Source: Chitinophagales bacterium (GTDB lineage: Bacteria > Bacteroidota > Bacteroidia > Chitinophagales > Chitinophagaceae). Taken from it: a stretch of 51,066 nt of DNA. The position numbers and the translations under genes are program-made. The stretch spans positions 1 to 51,066 of the forward strand of contig JAFLBN010000022.1 in assembly GCA_017303395.1 (NCBI GenBank), given 5' to 3'. Position 1 is the first letter of the stretch, and each line of letters begins with the position of its first letter. Shown here one piece after another: positions 24,015 to 31,591 of this stretch. The notes below the pieces were generated by a model. It had not been told where the DNA came from. It did not search any database and saw nothing but the letters and a program-made list of their open reading frames with translations.

Positions 24015-24052
24015 TTAGACAAATCTAAAAATAATATCTCAAAGTCATCAAA
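24015..24052 (-). promoter_or_regulatory. mntH promoter with overlapping palindrome
   Basis: On the minus strand: TTTG (24049-24052), 21 nt, TAGATTTG (24020-24027), about 25 nt before the mntH ATG. The -7 element is inside the perfect palindrome TTAGA-CAAA-TCTAA (24015-24028). A protein bound there would block transcription, as expected for a metal-sensing repressor. I cannot tell which family. Confidence 0.6.
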
Positions 24053-24070
24053 CAGTAAGGGAAAATAATT

Positions 24071-24127
24071 TCAACTAAAAAATTAGTTGATAAACTAAAT
24101 GTTTAGTAGTTTTACTAAAATCTTAGT
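24071..24127 (+). promoter_or_regulatory. Three tandem BlaI/MecI-type operators
   Basis: ACTAA-N4-TTAGT occurs at 24074-24087, 24094-24107 and 24114-24127, starting exactly 20 bp apart. The first is embedded in an 8-bp perfect arm palindrome (TCAACTAA/TTAGTTGA), and the second in ACTAAA-TG-TTTAGT. The half-site resembles that of BlaI/MecI repressors (TACTA/TAGTA). The array ends 8 nt before the regulator's ATG, and a possible promoter (TTG 24087-24089, N17, TAGTTTTA 24107-24114) lies within it. Confidence 0.75.
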
Positions 24128-24135
24128 TGGAGTAT

Positions 24136-24516
24136 ATGAAAACCAATCCCAAAACACTTACCAAAGCCGAAGAAGAAATAATGCAGGCGCTATGGCAGCT
24201 TGATAAGGCTTTTGTAAAAGACATAGTCGATTTACTGCCGGCCCCTAAACCTCACTACAACACAGTCAGCACCATCATCAAAATTTTGTGCGACAAAGGT
24301 TTTGTTGGTTATGAGTCGTTTGGTAAATCCAACAGGTATTATCCGCTGGTGCAAAAAGATGAATACAGCAAAAAGACTATGAACCAATTTGTGAGCAAAT
24401 ACTTTAATGGTTCGTTTGCAGGCATGCTCTCCTTTTTTGCACAGGAAAAGGATATTACCGTACAAGACCTGGAAGCAATTCTGAAAGAACTGAAACAATC
24501 ACCCGATAAAAAATAA
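24136..24516 (+). CDS. BlaI/MecI/CopY-family transcriptional repressor
   Basis: 126 residues from ATG 24136 (MKTNPKTLTKAEEEIMQALW). The winged-helix DNA-binding domain is in the N-terminal 75 residues, including HYNTVSTIIKILCDKGFV and YESFGKSNRYYPLV. The C-terminal helices (FAQEKDITVQDLEAILKEL) are the dimerisation region whose cleavage inactivates the repressor in the BlaR1/MecR1 system. An in-frame TTG at 24127 is possible but lies within the third operator, so ATG is preferred. The gene is followed after 5 nt by the BlaR1-type sensor gene. It probably represses its own operon through the three operators just upstream. Confidence 0.92.
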   Translation: MKTNPKTLTKAEEEIMQALWQLDKAFVKDIVDLLPAPKPHYNTVSTIIKILCDKGFVGYESFGKSNRYYPLVQKDEYSKKTMNQFVSKYFNGSFAGMLSFFAQEKDITVQDLEAILKELKQSPDKK

Positions 24517-24521
24517 ACACT

Positions 24522-26033
24522 ATGATGTACCTCATTCAAGTAACGGCATATACGGGCATACTGTATCTGGTATATGCATTATTGCTGCGCAATAAACCTA
24601 TACATGCATTTAACAGGGCGTATCTGCTTGGCGCAGCATTGCTGCCTATGGTGTTGCCGTTCATCAAACTGCCAACATATAACCAATACTTTCAAAATAC
24701 AAGGGTAGCAAATGTGCGCCTGCCCGAAGTAATTGCTGCGGGCGGTTACGAAAAACATGTAATGACACAGACGGTCAATTGGGTATTGATTGCATATGTT
24801 GCGGTAGCCTGTTTATTATTTGCCTTGTTTGTATATAAACGCATACGCCTGCAAATGGTAATACGCAAAAGTACACACATACAGGAGAAAGGCTATACCA
24901 TACTGCTGAATACCACCTACGGACCGGGAAGCTGGGGCAGATATATTTTCCTGCCCGATGAAACCATCAATGAAACCATTATACAGCACGAGGCTGCGCA
25001 CGTGTATATGAAACACAGTGCTGATGTGGTGCTGATGCAACTATTGCAATGTATCTGCTGGCCCAATCTGTTTTTGCATGCCATCAATAAAGAGCTGAAG
25101 CAGATACACGAGTTTCAGGCAGATGCTGCTGTGGGTATGGACAGGCAGCAGTACAGCGAACTGCTGCTGAGCAATGTGTTTGATACCTGTACACTACCGC
25201 TGACACATTCATTTAATATTCACCCTTTAAAAAGAAGAATCGCTATGTTGAAAAAAAGAAAAAGCCCTATGGCTATCGTATTTGGTGCTATAGCAATACT
25301 TGCAACAAGTGCTGTTTTGTTTAATGTTGTTGCCATGCAAAGCTGCAAACCCAAGAAATGGGAAGTATTGCAGGCAATGCAGGTAGATAAAGGAGCGGAA
25401 TTTGATGGAGATATAAATACATATATTTCTGAAAACTTGAAGTATCCTAAAGAAGCAATGGACAATGGAATAGAAGGCAGGGTAGTGATAGGTTTTAAAG
25501 TAGATGAAAATGGATATGTAAAAGATCCACAGGTAGTAACAGAAAATTATAGCTATGCAAATGGTACAAATGGGAACGGTATAAAGCCTAATTTATTAGC
25601 TACCGCTGCTATCGATGTAATACAAAAAATGCCAAGATGGACACCAGCTGAAAAAGACGGGAAGAAAGTAGCTATGTATTATCAGCAACCATTTACATTC
25701 AAAATCGGAGGTAAAGAAAAGTTTGTTATTAGCAATCAGGCTCCCGAAAAAACTGAGAATGGTTATTCATGGAAGGTGTCATCATTACAGCCAATAGAGG
25801 TTGCGGTTAATAATAATATAAATCCTCAAACGGTAAATGTGTTGCAGCGCGTTTACGACTTGTTAGAACAGCGAGAAGCCGAAATGACCGGAGATTTTGA
25901 TAAAACGCTTGGTAAAGCTGCTGTTTCGGGAGATTTTTCAATATTAGCAACTATGCAGCACAGAGATGCCACAGTTAGGTTCTTGAAGGAAAAGAAGGCG
26001 TTGCTGAAAGCTGAAATAGAAGAGCAACAATAG
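24522..26033 (+). CDS. BlaR1/MecR1-type M56 peptidase with TonB C-terminal domain
   Basis: 503 residues. The N-terminal half has four transmembrane helices and a gluzincin site HEAAHVYMKHSADV (HExxH 156-160, with the downstream Glu in KQIHEFQADAAV). A further hydrophobic segment lies near 246-264. Residues about 300-400 resemble a TonB C-terminal domain (LKYPKEAMDNGIEGRVVIGF, VDENGYV). The remaining tail, DLLEQREAEMTGDF, is helical. In Bacteroidota such fusions are common. By analogy with BlaR1, the peptidase cleaves or triggers release of the BlaI repressor after a signal in the periplasm; the inducer here is unknown and no beta-lactamase gene is adjacent. Cotranscribed with the repressor. 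Confidence 0.88.
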   Translation: MMYLIQVTAYTGILYLVYALLLRNKPIHAFNRAYLLGAALLPMVLPFIKLPTYNQYFQNTRVANVRLPEVIAAGGYEKHVMTQTVNWVLIAYVAVACLLFALFVYKRIRLQMVIRKSTHIQEKGYTILLNTTYGPGSWGRYIFLPDETINETIIQHEAAHVYMKHSADVVLMQLLQCICWPNLFLHAINKELKQIHEFQADAAVGMDRQQYSELLLSNVFDTCTLPLTHSFNIHPLKRRIAMLKKRKSPMAIVFGAIAILATSAVLFNVVAMQSCKPKKWEVLQAMQVDKGAEFDGDINTYISENLKYPKEAMDNGIEGRVVIGFKVDENGYVKDPQVVTENYSYANGTNGNGIKPNLLATAAIDVIQKMPRWTPAEKDGKKVAMYYQQPFTFKIGGKEKFVISNQAPEKTENGYSWKVSSLQPIEVAVNNNINPQTVNVLQRVYDLLEQREAEMTGDFDKTLGKAAVSGDFSILATMQHRDATVRFLKEKKALLKAEIEEQQ

Positions 26034-26067
26034 CAAGATGAAATTTTAAACATCCGTACAATATTAC

Positions 26068-26097
26068 ATCCTCCCACTTCGGGAGGATTTTTCTTTT
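26068..26097 (+). terminator. Terminator of the BlaI-BlaR1 operon
   Basis: Stem ATCCTCCC (26068-26075)/GGGAGGAT (26081-26088), 8 bp with a 5-nt loop, followed by TTTTTCTTTT. It is 34 nt after the stop at 26033. Confidence 0.85.
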
Positions 26098-26115
26098 CGT
26101 ATCTTGCAGCCCGTT

Positions 26116-27114
26116 ATGAGTAAAGAGATTGTAGTTAGTGGTATCCGTTCTACGGGCTTTTTGCACCTTGGCAATTACTTTGGCGCCATGCGCAACTATG
26201 TGCGTATGCAGGACGAGTTCAATTGCTTTTTCTTTGTGGCAGATTACCACTCGCTGACCACACACCCCGACCCGAAAGACCTGCGTGGTAATGTCTATCG
26301 TGTAGTTGCAGAAAACGTGGCTTGTGGCCTGGACCCGGAAAAAGTTGCACTGTACGCACAAAGCGATATACCGGAAATACCGGAACTGTATCTGATGCTG
26401 AATATGTTGGCATACAAGGGAGAACTGGAAAAAGTGCCAACCTTTAAAGATAAAGTACGTACACAGCCCGATAACGTAAACGCAGGTTTGCTTACCTACC
26501 CGGTGCTGATGACGGCAGATATATTGATACACCGTGCCGTAAAAGTGCCGGTTGGCAAAGACCAGGAGCAGCACGTAGAGATGGCACGCAATTTTGCCAA
26601 CAGGTACAATAATCGCTACGGCGAATTGTTCCCTGAACCATATCCTTTCAACTATGGCGACTCGCTGATAAAAGTGCCGAGCCTTGATGGTACGGGTAAA
26701 ATGAGCAAGAGCGAGAATGCGAACAGTACATTGTATCTGGCAGATACGGACGATGCCATCCGCAAAAAAGTAATGAAGGCAAAGACTGACAGCGGCCCTA
26801 CAGCGCCAAACAGTGAAATGCCTGATTATATCCAGAATATATTCCAACTGATGAGTCTGGTATCGACTGCTGAAACGGTAGATACCTATAAAAAGGCTTA
26901 TAATGAGTGCAATATCCGCTATGGCGATATGAAGAAGCAACTGGCGGAAGATATGGTAAACTTCATAGCACCGATACGCGAAAAAGCTGCCGATTTGCAA
27001 CAAGACGAGGCGAAGATTCAGAAAATACTGAGGGAAGGTGCAGAGAAAGCCAGGGCAAGCGCATCGGTTACCATTTCGGAAGCACGGAAGCGGATAGGGA
27101 TAAATTATTATTAA
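26116..27114 (+). CDS. trpS: Tryptophanyl-tRNA synthetase
   Basis: 332 residues from ATG 26116 (MSKEIVVSGIRSTGFLHLGN), the length of bacterial TrpRS. HIGH-like motif is HLGN in GFLHLGNYFGAM; KMSKS is intact at 195-199 (GKMSKSENANS). The D(M)xxDQ-like tRNA/Trp region MTADILIHRAVKVPVGKDQEQHVE is present, split in conserved blocks. It charges tRNA-Trp with tryptophan. The TTG 12 nt upstream that would add MQPV is rejected. The gene lies 18 nt after the T-tract of the preceding terminator, so it starts its own unit. TATCTTG at 26100 resembles but does not match the -7 consensus. Confidence 0.97.
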   Translation: MSKEIVVSGIRSTGFLHLGNYFGAMRNYVRMQDEFNCFFFVADYHSLTTHPDPKDLRGNVYRVVAENVACGLDPEKVALYAQSDIPEIPELYLMLNMLAYKGELEKVPTFKDKVRTQPDNVNAGLLTYPVLMTADILIHRAVKVPVGKDQEQHVEMARNFANRYNNRYGELFPEPYPFNYGDSLIKVPSLDGTGKMSKSENANSTLYLADTDDAIRKKVMKAKTDSGPTAPNSEMPDYIQNIFQLMSLVSTAETVDTYKKAYNECNIRYGDMKKQLAEDMVNFIAPIREKAADLQQDEAKIQKILREGAEKARASASVTISEARKRIGINYY

Positions 27115-27120
27115 AAACAG

Positions 27121-27149
27121 CCCTCTCCACAAGAGAGGGTTATTTTTTT
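27121..27149 (+). terminator. trpS terminator
   Basis: Stem CCCTCTC (27121-27127)/GAGAGGG (27133-27139), loop CACAA, then TTATTTTTTT. It starts 6 nt after the trpS stop. Confidence 0.9.
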
Positions 27150-27164
27150 AGTTTTTGGTTATTA

Positions 27165-27179
27165 TATTGTAACACAATA
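27165..27179. repeat. Palindrome upstream of the deoxynucleoside kinase gene
   Basis: TATTGT-aac-ACAATA, 6-bp perfect arms, 20 nt before the ATG at 27200. Possible operator. No consensus -7 element was seen nearby. Confidence 0.35.
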
Positions 27180-27199
27180 CGCAGCGGATTGCTGAGATT

Positions 27200-27835
27200 A
27201 TGGCGCAGAAAAATACAATCAAACATATTGCGGTAGCGGGCAACATTGGCTCGGGAAAAACAACACTCACAGCAAAGCTGGCTAAACATTTTAAATGGGA
27301 GCCGCACTTTGAGGATGTTGACCATAATCCGTATCTGGTAGATTTTTACGAAGACATGCATCGCTGGTCTTTCAACCTGCAGGTATATTTCCTTAACAAC
27401 CGTTTGCGCCAATTGCTTGAAATACGCAATGGCAGCAAGAGTGTAATACAAGACCGTACCATCTACGAAGATGCATACATCTTTGCGCCCAATCTGTATG
27501 AAATGGGCCTGATGACAAAGCGCGATTTTGAAAACTATGCTTCGCTGTTTGATACCCTGCGTAAACTGGTGAATCCGCCTGATTTGCTCATATACCTGAA
27601 GGCATCAATACCTACAATAGTAGACCAGATACAAAAGCGCGGCAGGGATTATGAAGAAAACATCAGGCTTGATTATCTCAAGCGCCTGAATGAATTCTAT
27701 AACAAGTGGATAGACCAATATACCGATGGCCCGCTGTTGGTGATAGATATTGATAAATACAACTTTGCAGAGAAAGAAGAGGACTTTGCAGAGGTGGTGC
27801 GCCGTATAGACGCACAAATCAATGGTTTATTCTAA
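27200..27835 (+). CDS. Deoxynucleoside kinase (dNK/dGK-dCK family)
   Basis: 211 residues starting with a P-loop, GNIGSGKT (14-21), then FEDVDHNPYLVDFYED (substrate-binding helix), LQVYFLNNRLRQ, and the D/E-R-S-like catalytic motif DRTIYEDAYIFA (near residues 82-93). The lid-like RGRDYEENI and the final IDIDKYNF strand also fit. These kinases phosphorylate deoxyadenosine, deoxyguanosine or deoxycytidine in nucleotide salvage. Base preference cannot be judged here. It lies alone between trpS and the DUF5686 gene. Confidence 0.9.
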   Translation: MAQKNTIKHIAVAGNIGSGKTTLTAKLAKHFKWEPHFEDVDHNPYLVDFYEDMHRWSFNLQVYFLNNRLRQLLEIRNGSKSVIQDRTIYEDAYIFAPNLYEMGLMTKRDFENYASLFDTLRKLVNPPDLLIYLKASIPTIVDQIQKRGRDYEENIRLDYLKRLNEFYNKWIDQYTDGPLLVIDIDKYNFAEKEEDFAEVVRRIDAQINGLF

Positions 27836-27867
27836 ATCCGGTAAAATTTATTGTAACTTTTAAAGGC

Positions 27868-27910
27868 TTATCCCGATATAGGGATAACGGCGGGATTGTT
27901 GTGCCAACAA
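27868..27910. repeat. Two inverted repeats between the kinase gene and the DUF5686 gene
   Basis: TTATCCC-gatata-GGGATAA (27868-27887, 7-bp arms) and TTGTTG-tgc-CAACAA (27896-27910, 6-bp arms), only 8 nt apart. Neither is followed by a T-run, so the first is not a typical terminator. They may be part of the leader of the gene at 27937. Confidence 0.4.
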
Positions 27911-27936
27911 CCTGTTAAACTCAAACCATCAACTGT

Positions 27937-30456
27937 ATGAAGAAGATCGTTTACCTGATAATATGCCTACTGATACCCGCACTATCTTTTGCAGGTGTGC
28001 TGAAGGGTGTAGTGAAAGATAATAAAGGCGAGCCGTTGCCATTTGCCGTAGTCTTTATACAGGGTACTACAACAGGTACTGCAGCCAATGCGGAAGGTGT
28101 ATATGCGCTGACATTGGCACCCGGTACACACAAGGTGACGGCACAGTATATGGGTTTTGAGCCGTCGGTATTCAATGTTACAATTACAGGCAACGAAACC
28201 GTAACGCACGACTATAAGCTGAAAGAGCAATCGATGCATATGAAAGAGGTGGTAGTGAAAGCAAACGGCGAAGACCCTGCTTATGCTATCATCCGCAAAG
28301 CTATTAAGCGCCGCAAGTTTCACCTGGAGCAGGTAAAATCATTCCAGACAGATATATACCTGAAAGGATTATTCGGTACCCGCAAAACACCTAAACGCAT
28401 ATTGGGGCAAAAGATAGAAAAAGAAGATCTGGGTGTGGATAGTGCAGGTAAGGGTATATTGTACCTATGCGAGGAAGAAGCAACGTATTATTCGAAAGGG
28501 AATAAAGAACGCACTATCATAAGGGCAGTACGCGAGAGTGGTGAGCCGAATGGTGTTGGTTTGTCGAGAATGCCGCCGATTGTTACTTTTTACGAAAATA
28601 ATGTAAACATATTGCAGGGCATCACACCGCGTGGTTTTATATCGCCCATCAGCGAAAATGCATTGCTGTATTACAAGTACAAATACGAGGGTGATTTTAC
28701 CGTAAACGGCTATGTGGTAGATAAGATAAAAGTGACGCCTAAACGCGAGTACGAACCATTGCTGACGGGCTACATATACATTGTAGAAGAAGACTGGGCC
28801 ATTCACAGTCTGGACCTCTTTGCTACAGGCAAAGCAAACTTGGAACTGCTCGATACCATTCGTATAGAACAGTTGCATTTGCCACTGAAAAAAGATACTT
28901 GGGTTATTAAAAATCAGGTGTTGTACCCGAGCCTCAAGATATTTGGTTTCGATATTTCGGGCTACTTCGTGACGATATATAATAAGCAGGAAGTGAACGG
29001 TAACATACCTGATACCATGTTCAGTAACAAGATAAACAGCAGCTATGCGGCTGATGCCACCAAAAAAGATACCAGCTACTGGACACAAAACCGCCCTGTA
29101 CCGCTGAACGAAGCAGAGCGCAAAGACTACCGCGATAAAGACAGCTTGCGCCTGAAGTATGAAGATCCTAAGTATGTTGACAGCATGCGCAGAAAGCGCA
29201 ATAAGTTCGAACTTATGTCGATTGTAATGGGTGGCTACAGTTTTTCTACCAAGGGCAATAAACACAGGTTCGTTACCAATTCTTTGCTCGATGGCATGGC
29301 TGGCTTTAACAGTGTAGAGGGGCTGAATGTAATACCGAAAATCTGGTGGACACATAATATAGATACCTCGCAATACCTGACGGGCAAGCTGGCAGCAAGA
29401 TATGGCTTCAGCAATACGCACTTGAATGTAATGGGTAGGTTTATGTACACCAAACAAGATAGGAAGTGGATTGGCCGATTCTGGAGCATAGGTGTAGAGG
29501 GAGGCAAGTATGTATATCAGTTCAACCCGAACAGTAGTGTAACACCTTTATATAATACCTATACTACACTGGTATTGGGGCAAAACTATATGAAGCTGTA
29601 CGAGCGCCTTGGTGGTGCACTAATGTATAACCAAAGTCTTGGCAATGGCCTTAGCTTTACCCTGAAGGCAGGCTATCAGCAACGCAACCCTGTAGAGAAT
29701 ACAACAGCCTACACATGGTCTAATAAGCCAAAGCTGACGGATAATACACCGGGCGCATTAAAAGGGCTTGGCTGGGCAAAACATGATGCAGCTATAGTGA
29801 GTGTAGGTATAGCATACAGGCCGGGATATACATACACACAATATCCCGACTATAAAGTAGCTAACAGGAGCAATCTTCCGCTGTTCAGGCTCAACTATCA
29901 AAAAGGTATTGCAGGCATTGGTAACAGCGTAACAGATTTTGATAAATGGCGCTTCAGTATAGAAGACGATATGAACCTGAAGCTGTTTGGCAGTTTGTCT
30001 TACAAAATAGCAGCAGGCGGTTTCATGAATGATAAATACGTAGGCTTGCCTGACATGATGCATTTGGCAGATAACCAGTTGTTGCTGGCTGCGCCATACT
30101 TAAACAGTTTCCAGTTAGCTACCTACTACAAGTATAGCAATACGCAGAAGCTGTACGGAGAACTACACCTGGAATACTACATGAAAGGCCTGCTGACAAA
30201 TAAGATACCTCTGCTGAGGCAGGCACGTTGGTATTTTGTTGCTGGTACCAATACATTCTACGTAAACAACAATAACTACTATATAGAAGCATTTGGTGGT
30301 GTAGATAATCTGGGCTACAAAGCTATGCGCTTCCTGCGTGTAGATTTTGTGTACTCCTGGGATAATTTGAATAATCAATATTATGGCTTCCGCTTAGGTA
30401 TAGACCCTACAGGTATAATACGTATAGGTTCTCGCGACAAAGGGGAAGAATGGTAG
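27937..30456 (+). CDS. DUF5686 outer-membrane protein with carboxypeptidase-regulatory-like domain
   Basis: 839 residues. Sec signal peptide (MKKIVYLIICLLIPALSFA). Residues about 20-100 form a carboxypeptidase-regulatory-like beta-sandwich (GVVKDNKGEPLPFAVVFIQG, then AQYMGFEPSV), as in the plug-side domain of TonB-dependent receptors. From about 105 (VVVKANGEDPAYAIIRKAIKRRK) the DUF5686 region begins, whose later part (about 430-839) shows alternating amphipathic strands suited to an outer-membrane beta barrel and ends with an aromatic-rich strand. Family members occur across Bacteroidota but their substrates are not known. No SusD-like partner is adjacent, which sets it apart from nutrient-uptake loci. 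Confidence 0.85.
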   Translation: MKKIVYLIICLLIPALSFAGVLKGVVKDNKGEPLPFAVVFIQGTTTGTAANAEGVYALTLAPGTHKVTAQYMGFEPSVFNVTITGNETVTHDYKLKEQSMHMKEVVVKANGEDPAYAIIRKAIKRRKFHLEQVKSFQTDIYLKGLFGTRKTPKRILGQKIEKEDLGVDSAGKGILYLCEEEATYYSKGNKERTIIRAVRESGEPNGVGLSRMPPIVTFYENNVNILQGITPRGFISPISENALLYYKYKYEGDFTVNGYVVDKIKVTPKREYEPLLTGYIYIVEEDWAIHSLDLFATGKANLELLDTIRIEQLHLPLKKDTWVIKNQVLYPSLKIFGFDISGYFVTIYNKQEVNGNIPDTMFSNKINSSYAADATKKDTSYWTQNRPVPLNEAERKDYRDKDSLRLKYEDPKYVDSMRRKRNKFELMSIVMGGYSFSTKGNKHRFVTNSLLDGMAGFNSVEGLNVIPKIWWTHNIDTSQYLTGKLAARYGFSNTHLNVMGRFMYTKQDRKWIGRFWSIGVEGGKYVYQFNPNSSVTPLYNTYTTLVLGQNYMKLYERLGGALMYNQSLGNGLSFTLKAGYQQRNPVENTTAYTWSNKPKLTDNTPGALKGLGWAKHDAAIVSVGIAYRPGYTYTQYPDYKVANRSNLPLFRLNYQKGIAGIGNSVTDFDKWRFSIEDDMNLKLFGSLSYKIAAGGFMNDKYVGLPDMMHLADNQLLLAAPYLNSFQLATYYKYSNTQKLYGELHLEYYMKGLLTNKIPLLRQARWYFVAGTNTFYVNNNNYYIEAFGGVDNLGYKAMRFLRVDFVYSWDNLNNQYYGFRLGIDPTGIIRIGSRDKGEEW

Positions 30457-30490
30457 GCATGCAGGACTTAGTATTGTAGCGGAAAACAGT

Positions 30491-30498
30491 TAGTTTTG
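30491..30498 (+). promoter_or_regulatory. -7 element for the glycosylation cassette
   Basis: TAGTTTTG matches TAnnTTTG and lies 27 nt before the ATG at 30526. The nearest TTG upstream is only 14 nt away, too close for a normal -33 element. Possible start point of the 30526-37188 transcript. Confidence 0.45.
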
Positions 30499-30525
30499 CC
30501 GCACGATAGTAAGACTACCGATATT

Positions 30526-31590
30526 ATGAAAATACTGATAACAGGCGGCGCAGGTTTTGTAGGATCAAACCTTGCAATCAAGCTGAAACAAAAATACCCT
30601 GCATACTCATTCGTTATATTCGACAATCTGAAACGCAGGGGTTCTGAACTGAATCTGCTCGATTTCAAAAAACTGGGTATAGAATTCGTTCACGGAGACA
30701 TTCGTAATCCTGAAGACCTTGAACAACTAGGTGCTTTCGATTGCATGATAGAAGCATCTGCCGAGCCTTCAGTAATGAGTGGCTTAGATGGTTCGCCAAA
30801 CTATGTTATCAATAATAATCTGGTAGGTTCTATCAATTGCTTTAATGCTTGTATCAAAAACAAAGCAAGCCTGGTGTTTCTTTCTACCAGCAGGGTATAT
30901 CCTATCAGCCTGATAGAAAACGCTAATTATACAGAAGAGGCTACACGCTTCTCATTTACTGATAATCAAAGTATTGCAGGTATCAGTTCTAAAGGCGTGT
31001 CTGAAGCGCTGTCGCTGGATGCTGCACGTTCTTTCTACGGTACTACCAAACTGGCTGCGGAATATCTGATAAAAGAATACGTAGAGTTTTACGGACTGAA
31101 AGCTGCCGTTACGCGTTTTGGTGTAATAGCAGGTCCACGCCAGATGGGTAAGACAGACCAAGGTGTAGTAACACTCTGGATGGCAAGGCACTACTGGCAA
31201 AAAGGCCTCAGCTACATAGGCTATGGTGGTATGGGCAAGCAGGTGCGCGATATGCTACACATTGACGACCTGATAAGGTTGGTGGATATGCAGATACACA
31301 ACATGGATAAGTTTGACGGCAAGGTGTACAACGCGGGCGGTGGTCTTGCAGGTTCTGCATCCTTGCTGGAAATGACGCAGATATGCAGCGAGATAACGGG
31401 TAACACGATAGATATAGCAAGTGTAAAAGAAAATCGCCCGGCAGACTTGAGGATATATATATCAGATAATACAAGAATAGAGCAGGAGATAGGCTGGAAG
31501 CCTGAGAAAACCGCGAAAGATATTTTCACAGACATCTACCACTGGATAAAAGATAATGAGGCTGAACTGAAACCATTGTTAATGGGATAG
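30526..31590 (+). CDS. NAD-dependent sugar epimerase, CDP-paratose/tyvelose 2-epimerase-like (first copy)
   Basis: 354 residues from ATG 30526 (MKILITGGAGFVGSNLA). The Rossmann motif is GGAGFVGS, then FDNLKRRGSELNLL, the ST/S segment FLSTSRVY, the catalytic YGTTK, and GKQVRDMLHIDDLIRLVD. The RxG-NL after the second strand, and TDQGVVTLWMARHYWQKG followed by GKQVRD, are what I remember of CDP-paratose 2-epimerases, which invert C2 of a nucleotide-linked dideoxy sugar. Substrate is inferred, not shown. An in-frame TTG at 30496 is rejected because it overlaps the -7 element. It is the first gene of a five-gene plus-strand cassette; the next gene starts 1 nt after its stop. Confidence 0.82.
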   Translation: MKILITGGAGFVGSNLAIKLKQKYPAYSFVIFDNLKRRGSELNLLDFKKLGIEFVHGDIRNPEDLEQLGAFDCMIEASAEPSVMSGLDGSPNYVINNNLVGSINCFNACIKNKASLVFLSTSRVYPISLIENANYTEEATRFSFTDNQSIAGISSKGVSEALSLDAARSFYGTTKLAAEYLIKEYVEFYGLKAAVTRFGVIAGPRQMGKTDQGVVTLWMARHYWQKGLSYIGYGGMGKQVRDMLHIDDLIRLVDMQIHNMDKFDGKVYNAGGGLAGSASLLEMTQICSEITGNTIDIASVKENRPADLRIYISDNTRIEQEIGWKPEKTAKDIFTDIYHWIKDNEAELKPLLMG

Positions 31591-31591
31591 T

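Noticed and set aside
24127-24135. TTG 24127 as the BlaI start codon
   Set aside because: It would sit in the third operator and adds three residues outside the conserved N-terminus; ATG 24136 is better placed.
26098-26107. TATCTTGC before trpS and a similar TATCTTGC before aroQ as -7 elements
   Set aside because: They fit TAnnTTTG only with a base missing and have no TTTG at the right distance. Noted as possible variants but not called promoters.
25975-27132. Long open frame on the minus strand across trpS (385 codons)
   Set aside because: It lies opposite the intact TrpRS frame, has Cys/His/Arg-rich composition and no recognisable domain; it is produced by codon use of trpS on the other strand.
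28465-29457. Long open frame on the minus strand inside the DUF5686 gene (330 codons)
   Set aside because: Antisense shadow of a clear outer-membrane protein gene; no domain, signal or start context.
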